A program made the translations under genes and the position numbers. The notes beneath the pieces are model-generated. The model made no database searches. It saw only the letters and a program-made list of their open reading frames with translations, and was not told where the DNA came from. From contig OY986974.1 in the NCBI GenBank assembly GCA_963920575.1, positions 3,485,275 through 3,549,274 of the forward strand: a DNA stretch of 64,000 nucleotides. Direction: 5' to 3'. Of this stretch, positions 21,949 to 32,100 are shown piece after piece (the first letter of the stretch is position 1; every line of letters starts with the position of its first letter). This DNA comes from Narthecium ossifragum (taxonomy: Eukaryota; Streptophyta; Magnoliopsida; Dioscoreales; Nartheciaceae).

Positions 21949-22331
21949 AGAGAGCATGCATGGAGTTGTGCTCAAAGTATTTCATCTTTTTCTAGGTACT
22001 GTATAATATAGCTAGCTAGTAAATTAAAAATATTAATGAGCTAGAATGCAGTTAGACTTCAGGGAGTCAAGAAGCCTCAATGTTTTAGGCTTTTAGCCCA
22101 TATCAATCAGATGCAGCATGATGCACAGCCAGCCTCTGAGTAACTCAAGAGGGTTAAGGGGTTGGTCTTGAGATCCAATCCTCAAGCCTTCAAATTTATT
22201 GAAAATGTAGAGGCGTTTATTAGCCCCTCCTAAACCAGGGCAAAAGAATTAACAAATCACAAAAACAAAAAGGAGAAGAATAAGAAATGCACGGAACATC
22301 AGACTCTCCATAGCGTCTGTTTGTATATATA
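21949..22331. other. Intergenic, nothing recognised
   Basis: No gene or clear repeat seen. Confidence 0.4.
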
Positions 22332-22587
22332 TCAATCTTATAAGGAGCAAAAACGATTACAACCGTTTCCTTTTTATAAGACTGTCATTATTTCATATCC
22401 CCTAAGTTAGATTTATACATTTTTATCATGTTCCTAAGTTCCTAAGGTAGATTATAACCCTTATCATCCTTATATGAAGTCTTTAGTGGGGGAGGTGGTT
22501 AATGAGGAGGAGAGAGTTGTGGGTGGTTAATGGTTAATGGGGAAGTTGATGAGTGTTATCCTGCCAAGTGGCAGGAGGCTCCACTAG
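22332..22587 (+). mobile_element. Short non-autonomous Helitron, copy 2
   Basis: TC start, terminal hairpin CCTGCCaagtGGCAGG (22560-22575), eight bases, then CTAG before T. Shares the start (TCAATCTTATAAGGAGC), sub-terminal palindrome and several internal blocks with the copy at 6986-7367 but is 126 bp shorter. The hairpin stems differ in sequence while the stem length and loop position are kept. Confidence 0.75.
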
Positions 22588-23290
22588 TATATATATATGC
22601 TGCATCAAACGTCTGTATTTACTACTAAACAATGTTGTATCTTGTGATCAGATCAAATTGGTTGACAACACCTTCTTTTTGAACCGGATAAGCTCGAAGG
22701 CTGGATCATCATGTCAGTTGACAATATAATATTGTGTACGTACAGCTGCGCTGGTTCGATGCAGCCCCATGTAGTAGTGTGCCAATTAAACGTGCTAAAC
22801 GTGGACGTGCATGGTGCATCATATCGATCAAAGGATATTCTTCATCCATTTGGGTGGTAAAATTAATCAACAAAACTCTCGCGTGGGTCATCGTTTGACC
22901 TAAGAACAAGGGTTGCTGCTCACAAGGGAATGCAAGAAGTACGTTACGTACAAGTTGTAAAATACGGGCGGTAGCTGTGCATTTGAATGCCCAAGATGCA
23001 TGCATGCATGCTGCCATATATATCCAAACTTCAATTAAGTTTTCCAATTTAAATACGATTCAATTTATGTTTTAATCAAAATCGAGATTGAATGTCTCAA
23101 GTCAAACAAAAGAATTCAAATTTGATTGGACCAAAGTCTAAACCTCATGCTAGAGCTAATCAGCTCTCCTGCAAATTTGACTTGAACTTGTCTTTCATAA
23201 TGGCTATTATCGAGCTGCTGATCAATAAACATTCCGCGGGATCAAATTTGACTTACTTGGTCACAGGATCTCGCCTTTGTTCTTTCCTTT
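22588..23290. other. Intergenic, nothing recognised
   Basis: A TGCA-rich stretch (tgcatgcatgcatgc near 23000) is the only simple feature. No gene recognised. Confidence 0.4.
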
Positions 23291-23396
23291 ATCTGGAGAT
23301 TAGCTTCTGAATTGGATGCAATTTTGTTTGTAAACATTCCACGGGAGTTCAATTGCTCAGTGGATGCCTTGGTCTCATCAGTTTTGGGATGCTTTT
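23291..23396 (+). mobile_element. LINE RNase H scrap, cut by assembly gap
   Basis: The frame through 23312 reads LASELDAILFVNIPREFNCS then VDALVSSVLG, matching the C-terminal RNase H-like domain of plant LINEs, as in the copy at 3.7 kb. It runs into the N stretch at 23397. Full extent unknown. Confidence 0.6.
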
Positions 23397-23596
23397 NNNN
23401 NNNNNNNNNNNNNNNNNNNNNNNNNNNNNNNNNNNNNNNNNNNNNNNNNNNNNNNNNNNNNNNNNNNNNNNNNNNNNNNNNNNNNNNNNNNNNNNNNNNN
23501 NNNNNNNNNNNNNNNNNNNNNNNNNNNNNNNNNNNNNNNNNNNNNNNNNNNNNNNNNNNNNNNNNNNNNNNNNNNNNNNNNNNNNNNNNNNNNNNN
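23397..23596. other. Assembly gap (200 N)
   Basis: Exactly 200 ambiguous bases; true size and content are unknown. Open frames running through it are meaningless. Confidence 0.99.
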
Positions 23597-24470
23597 ATTT
23601 TTGCAATTGTCAATCAAATTTTTCACAAAATGTACCTTAATTTGTTTGTCTAATTTTTGACTCAAGTTACTTTCCACGTATCTACAATTGAAAAAAAGTG
23701 GAAAGTAACTTGTACAAGTTACATTGTACAAGTGTAACTTGTACACATGAAAAGTAACTTGTACACATGGAAAGTAACTTATAAATTTGTAAAAAAGTGA
23801 AAAATAACTTGTACATTTGCAAAAAACGTGGAAAGTAACTCATGAATAAACGTGGAAAGTAACTATTGACAATTTGGTGAAAAGTAACTCCTATCTAATT
23901 TGGAAAGTAACTATAAGATGGTAGTTACTTTTGCAATATTGGGAAATATGGTAGTTAATTTTCACAAATGCTGATGACAGTTACTTCCCATAATTACTGG
24001 CTACTTTTCACAAAACACTAGTTGCTTTCCACAATCACTAGTTACTTTCCACAAAAACACTAGTTACTTTTCACAATCACTAGTTACTTTTCAGCCCCCC
24101 CCTCCCCCCCCGTCAGCGGCACCCACCCCAGCCCCGAGCTCGCCGTCGTTGTCACTGCGTCGATCCAGCTCGCCGTCGTCGTTCCACAATCACTAGTTAC
24201 TTTTCATTGGTTTAATCTGGAAAATAACTCAAGTTATTTTCAATGATTTCATCACCAAGAACACAAGTTACTTTCTGTAATCATGAAAAATAACTTACTT
24301 TCCGTAATCGTGGAAAGTAACTGGAATATGAACAGTAACTGAAATATGAACAGTCATTGGGATATATTAGGAATATTGAAAGGATATTTTAATAATAAAA
24401 AAAGTATTATGCGCTAAATGCCTTAAGAAAAAGGTATCAGGACCTAGGACTAAATATTTTCATATGAATG
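23597..24470. mobile_element. AAAGTAACTT repeat element, copy 2
   Basis: GGAAAGTAACTT motifs in both orientations at 23650-24090 and 24190-24330, separated by a GC-rich C-tract block (24094-24180) that matches part of the GC-rich block of copy 1. The last 290 bp are closely similar to 6640-6965. The arrangement differs from copy 1 (GC block inside the array rather than before it), so one copy is rearranged. The left end may lie in the gap. Confidence 0.55.
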
Positions 24471-25219
24471 ACCTAAACACCAATTAACCCATTAATTTAA
24501 GCCGTTAGATCTTGATCTCAATGGCCAAGATAAGACGATATTAGCGATTTTAAATGTACAGTGACGTCATATCCACGCATGCTGCGGCGGCATCCATGAT
24601 CGGCCACGTGTAAAACGTAAAACGTGGGATTTATCTTTAGAAAACTCTCTTCAATTCCTCAGTCGCCGCCCCCCCAACCCATGGGCGAACCAATCTTATC
24701 CTCTTTATTAGAAAACTCTCTTCAAACGTCGGAGTTATCTTTAGAAAACTCTCTTCAAACGTGGGATTTATCCTCCGCCGCCGCTGGATCTCCTGATAGA
24801 TATCAGCTTTACCAAATTGGAGGTTCATCGGTCCATCACATGTGCGGTGTGCAACCACCACATCGTCATCAGGCGTGTATGCATGACAAACCGTACTGAA
24901 GTAATGTAGGCAGGTCCCCCAATCCCACTTTATAAGCTACCACCATATATAACACAGTTTTCCGCATATGGATGTTAGTCACGACACGATGCCATCCATA
25001 TTAGTCTCCCCCAATCATGAATAGAATTACAAAACCAAACGCGTCATGGCTCATAAGGGTTTTCTTAAACCCTCCTACTAAGGTCCCCATTAGAATTTAG
25101 ACGGATCAGGTGAATTTACTCATGTATTCCATTGTAATTGTATTTATGCTTTGTAATAGCCTTGTTTCTGAAAGAACTATTCAAAAAGAAAACTTGCAAC
25201 TATCTAAAGCCAGTGTGAC
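24471..25219. other. Intergenic with a short direct repeat
   Basis: A unit of about 35 bp containing ctttagaaaactctcttcaa recurs three times at about 24620-24770, giving the repetitive frame at 24624-24899. No gene family recognised. Confidence 0.4.
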
Positions 25220-25669
25220 ATGAGCACAAAAGAAATGGCGGGCCGTACTGTCTTCAACCTCTCCCAGGTGGCCTCTCACAACTCCACACATGACTGTTGG
25301 CTCTTGGCTAGTTATCGGTGGCAAGGTTCTCGATGTGACCAGGTTCCTGCAAGACCATCCAGGAGGAGAAGAGGCGTTGGCCGAGCTAGCTGGGAGGGAT
25401 GATGCTACTGAGGAGTTTGAGGCCATCGGCCACAGCAAGGCTGCGGACAACCTTAGATCTCCGGAAGTACCAGGTTAATTGGTTTGCTCCAAAGATTCGA
25501 ACTCGGCCATGGAGATATCAAGGAAGAGAAGAAAACAGGAGCAAAAGGATGAGTAACAAACAGCAGGTCTTCTGGTTTTGTTGAGTTCTTGGTGCCTCTG
25601 CTGGTGGCTTGTTTTGTTCTCTGGTACAGGTACTCCACTCAAGTGATGGAGTTGGGCTATCAGAATTGA
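25220..25669 (+). pseudogene. Cytochrome b5 pseudogene, frameshifted
   Basis: Starts MAGRTVFNLSQVASHNSTHD (ATG 25235), then after DCW the frame shifts and continues as VIGGKVLDVTRFLQDHPGGEE, with heme-binding HPGG at about 25355-25366 and the second heme histidine in AIGHSK (about 25428). That frame stops at 25476-25478. The C-terminal membrane anchor (FLVPLLVACFVLWYRY) appears in a further frame at 25580-25669. Intact plant cytochrome b5 is a tail-anchored ER electron carrier of about 130-140 residues for desaturases and P450s. All parts lie in order without introns, which could mean a retrocopy, but no poly(A) tail or TSD was seen. One extra Asp codon occurs in GRDDATEEFE. At least two frameshifts make it non-functional unless they are assembly errors. 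Confidence 0.85.
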
Positions 25670-26111
25670 GACTCCTGCTGATGATCCAATCTCACTCTTC
25701 TTCGTCACAAACAAGGAAAACATAAAAGTAATTACTACTTGACTGCAATCTATTATGGAGCTGAATTATGGAATGAAATGCTTGAAATGATCCAATCATA
25801 GCACATCTTATTTTCCTTTCAAATGATACCGGCTTTTTGTTGGAATGACTTGCAATCTCTTGAAAGAATAGATACAGGAATCAAGCATTCTGTATCTAAA
25901 AGTAGCTGGCAAAGTAAGATCATTGAGAGGAACAAAACAGAAGCTACTCGAGCCTTTTACACATTAGAAAGTTTAGATCATACATTCAGCAGGTTTATAC
26001 TACATTCTGCAACAGAAGTCATACAAGGATACTTTGTGCATCTAACTAAAAGAATCGTTACCCAGCACATGACCAGCTTCTGGCCACTCGTCTGATAAAC
26101 TTAGCTGCATC

Positions 26112-29100
26112 TCAAACTTCAATATCATAGCGAATGTGCCTGAGCAAGACAGGAATGACAATGTCCGGACAGCTCAATTGTGGCAGATGACCATCAGAGG
26201 GCATAACCTCCACAATGGACTCGCCTCCAAGATTCCTGTGCAAGTATTCAGACACACCAACAGGCACTGCAAGGTCTTTGGTGCTTTGAAGGATGTGGCA
26301 TGGGACGCTGACGAGCCCCAAGATATGCCTCGCATCGCTCTGGAAAATGGTTTGCATCACACTTAATGCGATATCAGGTCGAATATTGAAGAGCGTCCGA
26401 CTGAATTCCTGGACTGCCACGGACTCCATGTCCCCTCCAACTGCTAGTGGTGCAAACCCGGAGACCCATGCCTGGTAGTTAGACCGCATCGCTTCAAAAA
26501 GCTGGTCCAGGTCTTCTTGCTCAAAGCCCCCGAAGTAGTCTGCATCATTCAAGTATCTGTAACCCAAAATCCACAGATTAGTCCACCATGGAGCTTGAGC
26601 TTAAGTAAAGTTAAGAAATGATGAACATCGACTGAGAAGAAAAATAAATTTAGAAACAAAACAAGAAACTCCAATAAAGGGAGAAGTGTCAATGATTTAG
26701 GAGCAGTTTTCTATGCTGATTGATGAGAATTCCTTTACAACTAGAGTTCACTAACTGATTCCAGCTTGACCATGAAAATAAGGCCTTTAACCTTCTCAAG
26801 TGAGTAAATAACAAGTCATGCCTCAATCCTTGGATAGCTATCACAGAGCACGTTTAGCCAATCGTAACATACACAACCTCTTATAATCGTCAAATGGTTC
26901 ATCACAATATACAGTAAACAACTACTAGACAGTCTAGAGTGCACTACATCATATATAGGGATGGAAATCCAGGTCATGACCTATGAACCCGACCCGATCC
27001 GAAATAAACGGATTTGGGTTTGGTGTAATCGGGTTCGGGTCATAAACGGGTCACCCGTGAATAAATGGGTCGAATAGGGTTGACCCGCGGGTTAGACGAG
27101 TCAACCCGTTTAAAAGGAAAATAATAATAATAATAATAACCCCTGACCAGCTAACCCACCTTCTATCGCGCCCAAGGTTCTAAGAAACAGGCTGGGCGGC
27201 CGCCTAGGCGCCGCCTAGGCGCTGGGCGCTTCCCAGCCGCCCCGATTAAAGCCTAGGCGATAGAGCTAGGCGCTCGGCAGAAAATCGGCCGCCTAGGCGG
27301 GCTGGGCGATCGCCTAGGCGGGTTGGGCAATCGCCTAGGCGGGCTGGGCGTTTTATCCACTTATGACTTAACCCATTATGCTCTCTAAACAGTAAACTCT
27401 AAAGTCTAATCTCCTCCAATCTCCAGTTCTCCATCGATCTCAAGAGTCAGAGACTTTGAGATCTCACCTCCGTCGGTTTGCTCTCTGATCTCCACCGGCG
27501 CCGACGGGATCTCGAGATCTCACCTCCGCCGCTCCGCGCCGCCCTCACCTCGGGTCCTCGACTGATCTCACCTCCGTCGCTCCGCGCCGCCCTCACCTCG
27601 ACAGACCTCACCTCCGCCGCTCCGCGCTGCCGTCAGGGCCTCACCTCGACAGACCTCACCTCCGCCGCTCCGCGCTGCCGTCAGGGCCTCACCTCGACCT
27701 CGAGCTCCGCCCTCACCTCCGCCGCTCCGTTTGCTCTGAAATCTCCACCGACCGTCGAGCGCCCTCACCTCCGCCGCTCCGTTTGCTCTGAGATCTCAGC
27801 TTCGCCGGACCGCTGCTCCGCGCTGCCCTAGATCTCAGGCTCTCAGCTCCGCGCCGCCCTCACCTTGGGTCCTTGAGTGATCTCAGGCTCTCACCTCCGT
27901 TTGCTCTGAGATCTCCACCGACCGTCGAGCACCCTCACCTCCGCGCCGCGCGCCGGATCTCGAGATCTCAGCTCCGCCGGACCGCTGCTCTGCACCGCCC
28001 TCACCTTGAGAGATCTCAGGCTCTCAGCTCCACGCCGCCCTCACCTCGAGACTTCTCTGGTGACCTGTTCTCAGTTCTTTGACTCTTTCTTCTCCGATCT
28101 CGGTTCTCTGATCTCAGCTCCACGCCGCCCTCACCTCGAGACTTCTATGGCAGGTACTACATCTTCCTTTGCTTCTAATACAATGGAGGAAATGGATAGG
28201 TCATTGAAGCGTGGTTCGGATGATATTGGATGGGAATTTGCGGAGTTGGCGGATGCTTCAAATTTAGATAAGTTGAAGTGTAAGTTGTGCGGGAAAATAG
28301 TGAGTGGTGGAATATATCGAATGAAGCAACATATTGCCCACATCAAAGGAAATGTGGCGGTTTGTAGAAAGTCTTCAGATGAGGATAAAGCCAAATGCAA
28401 GAAGGCTATTGAAGATGCAAAGTTTAAGAAGAAACAAAAGAGTAGACATGAAGAAGAAGTGAGGCAAGAAGTTATTCTTGAAGAAGATGAAGACGATAAA
28501 GCAAGCCAAGAGACAAGAAGAAAGACGCATCATCTTGGGCCTCTTGACCATTTTGCATCCACCATCGATCCCGATTCTTCATTGGATGGAAGTAGGAAGA
28601 TGAGACAACAAAATCTCAATGATGCACTTTTCAAGCAAAGAACACAGTGTGCATCAATATTTGGCTAGACGGGTGTATGAAGCCGGAATTCCTTTTCATG
28701 CTATTGAGAATGATAGCTTCAAGAGGTTTGTGAAATCGGTTGGTCAATTTGGCCCGGGTTATCGACCTCCAACCCAATACCAATTGAAGGAGCCATTGTT
28801 GAAGGAAGAGGTAGAGAGAACTAAAAGTTTATTGAAGAAGCAAGAAGAAGAGTGGGCTTTGAATGGATGCTCTATTACGACCGATGCTTGGAGTGACCGG
28901 AAAAGAAGAAATATCATGAATTTGTGTGTCAATTGTGCGGAAGGAACAACTTTTCTTTCTTCTAAGGAAGCATCGGATGAAGCACACACCGGGACATATA
29001 TTTTTGAGTATGTGGACAAGTGCATTGAAGAAGTTGGATCACAAAATGTGGTTCAAGTAGTGACGGACAATGCTTCAAATAATATGGCGGCGGGAGATTT

Positions 29101-32100
29101 GATGAAGTCAAAGAGGCCAAACGTATTTTGGACGTCATGTGCAACTCACAACATAAATCTTATGCTTCAAGGAATTGGCAACTTACCTAGATTCAAAGGA
29201 GTGATTGAGAAGGCAAAGAACTTCACCATCTATATTTATGCACATCACAAGACTTTAGCATTGATGAGAAAGTTCACAAAGAAAAGAGACAGTGAGACCG
29301 GGAGTCACTAGATTTGCAACCGCTTTCCTCACTTTGCAAAGCTTGATGGACAAAAAGAATGAGTTGAGAGCTATGATTACTAGTGGTGAATGGAATGAAA
29401 GCAAGCATGCAAAGAGTGTAAAGGGGAAGGCGACGGTGAATATCGCTTTGAGTGCTTCCTTTTGGAATGGGGTGAATCTTTGCTTGAAGGTGTTTGCCCC
29501 TTTAGTTAAGGTGCTTCGCATTGTCGATGGGGATAAAAAACCATCAATGGGCTTTGTGTACGGTGAACTACTTAGAGTCAAAGAGGAGATTAAAATAGCA
29601 TTCAAAGATCAAGAAGCTCACTATCGTCCAATCCTTGACATTGTTGATGGGAAAGCTCGTGATCGACTTGATAGTCCATTGCATTTAGCGGGCTATCTCT
29701 TGAACCCTTATTACACATATAAGGCTCTAAACATTGAAAATGATAATGTGGTTATGGATGGGTTCTTTACTTGTGTTGAGATATTCTTTTCCGATGATAT
29801 GGAGACTCAAACTTTGGTGACTAACAAAGAATTGCATAAGTTTTTGAAGAAAGAGGGTGCATTTGGAAGAGCTTTGGCTAAGGTGGGATGCTCACAAAAT
29901 GACGACAATTATGATCCGGGTAAGAAATACTTACTTAAATTTTTTATATAGCCAATTGTTATTGTTATGTTTGTTTTACTTTTGGAGTATGTAGTATATA
30001 CTAAATATTAATGCATAATTGTTGTTGCTTTTGGTGTCTTTTAGTTGCATGGTGGAATATTTATGGGAACAATGTACCAACATTGCAAAGATTGGCTAAA
30101 AGGATACTTTCATTGACTACAAGTTCATCCGGATGTGAGAGAAATTAGAGCGCTTTTGAGGGGGTAAGTACTTATTTAGTTATGCAGCTTATGCTATGCA
30201 CTTATACTAACTAGTAAGTTGTAATGTAGTTTATAGTTTACTAATAAAACTAATAATATACTTTTTTTCCCTTAATGCAGATCCATACAAAGAAAAGGAA
30301 TAGACTAGATACGACAAGGTTGAACAATTTAGTCTATGTCCAATTCAATGCCAAGATCATCAACAAGAAGAGAAGAGAGAAAGAGAAGAATGCGGATGTA
30401 CTACTTGCTAGTGAAGCTACTATGGCACAAGAATGGATTGTTGATGGTGGTGATGAAGATGTTGAGTCGGATCTTATTAGTGAAATGGTTGGAGAGGGAT
30501 TGACAGTGGATGGTGGTGGCTTAGAGTCTAGGAGAAGTTCTAGACTTCAAGAAATTAGAGAACTTGAGGAGGATTTTGTATCGGATGAAGAGGAAGAAGA
30601 AGATGAGATGGATTTTGAGTTTGAGTCCAATACGGAGGGAGTACTAGAGGGATATGGAGAAAAAGAATTTGAGGCATATGCTTGAAAGTTGTTAGAATCA
30701 AAACTTTGAAAGGAATAGTGTTGCTATTTAAGCTTTATATTTTTTTTATATAATTTTATCATTTATATGTAATAAAAATTAAATTAAAATTAAAGAAAAT
30801 AAAACCGCCTAGTCCCCGCCTAGGCGCTAGTCCCCGGGCTTCCGCCCGACTAGCGCCTAGCGTTTTTTAGAACCTTGATCGCGCCTCTCTTCCTCTCCTC
30901 CTTCTCTGTTCTCCTCTCCCAACCCTCTCGCCGGCCGCCCCTCTCTTCCTCTCCTCCCTCTCTTCTTCCCCGACCATCTTAACCCACCTCCTACTTCCTC
31001 CATCTTCTCCGAGCACCCAAGACACAACAGTACAACACCCTCCTCCCCCGCGAGCTCCAACCTCGACCCTGAGACAACCCGCGTCCGCCGCCATTAATCC
31101 CTGCGAATTCACCCACAATGCCACAACACATCCCAGCGCCGTCCTCTTCGCCGCCGACGCCTTCCGATCCCTTCCCTCATCCCTCCTGGCGAGATACGGC
31201 CTGATCCGGGGATCCCTCGCCTTCCTCTCGGAACCCGGCGCCTCCTCCATCCTCAACCTACCACCTCCGGCTACTCCGACCTCCACATTCCCCAGATCCG
31301 GCCTCCCCGCCGCCTCACGACCCCTCCATCGTTTTCAGCGAAGAACCGACGTCGTCGGCCTCTCCCTGGCTGGCAACTCCTCTTCCTCCCTTCAAGACTC
31401 GCGGGCCACAACCCATTCTGGCGCCGTCCTCTTCGCCGCCGACGCCTTCTGATCCCTTCTCTCATCCTTCCCGGCGAGATCCGGCCCGATTCGGGGATCC
31501 CTCGCCTTCCTCTCGGAAGTCGGAACCCGGCGCCGCCTCCATCCTCAACCCACCGCCTCCGGCTACTCCGACCTCCACACTCCCCAGATCCAAAGTCCCC
31601 GCCACCTCACAGCCCCTCCTCCATCGTTTCCGGTGAAGAACCGGCGTTGTCGGCCTCTCCCTAGCTCACGGCTCCTCTTCCTCGCCACTGCCGCCGCCGC
31701 AGATCCGCCGTTTAATAAACGGGTCAACCCGATCCGACCCGACCCGTTTAATAAACGGGTTAGGCGGGTCGGGTCGGGTTGACCCGTTTATAAATGGGTC
31801 GGGTTCGGGTTGATAAACCTGACCCGTTTATTAAACGGGTCGGGTTCGGGTTTAGCTTTTATTAAACGGGTCAGTGCCCTACCCGACCCGATTCCGACCC
31901 GCGAACCCGAATTGCCACCCCTAATCATATAATTACCAAGTGAGTGGTATGATACTGGATATTATCATCCTTGCTCGTAAATGCCCACTTTAATTGGCTA
32001 CTTGCACCACACAGCAAGTTAGTTCATGATATCCAAGTCATCACAAACTAACCAAGTATTTTCATACATTTACTTTAGGCTACAACAATCCACAGTCCCC

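Larger units (their letters stand above)
26956..31923. mobile_element. Outer hAT-type non-autonomous element in the KAI2 intron
   Basis: Terminal inverted repeats TAGGGATGGAAAT (left) and ATTGCCACCCCTA (right), followed inward by CGGGTCGGGT-type repeats on both sides, and a perfect 8-bp TSD ATCATATA (26948-26955 and 31924-31931). Without the inner hAT it is about 1.25 kb. It encodes no transposase of its own. Its right arm (30886-31700) is GC-rich and contains a roughly 290-bp tandem duplication (about 31130-31325 and 31420-31610) that may be a captured gene fragment of unknown origin; one frame of the first copy reads [20 protein letters not shown]. Confidence 0.88.

Noticed and set aside
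23242..23746. Open frames across 23397-23596
   Set aside because: They run through 200 undetermined bases.
27478..27831. Serine/leucine-rich 117-codon frame
   Set aside because: Built from short GC-rich tandem repeats in the non-coding end of the hAT.
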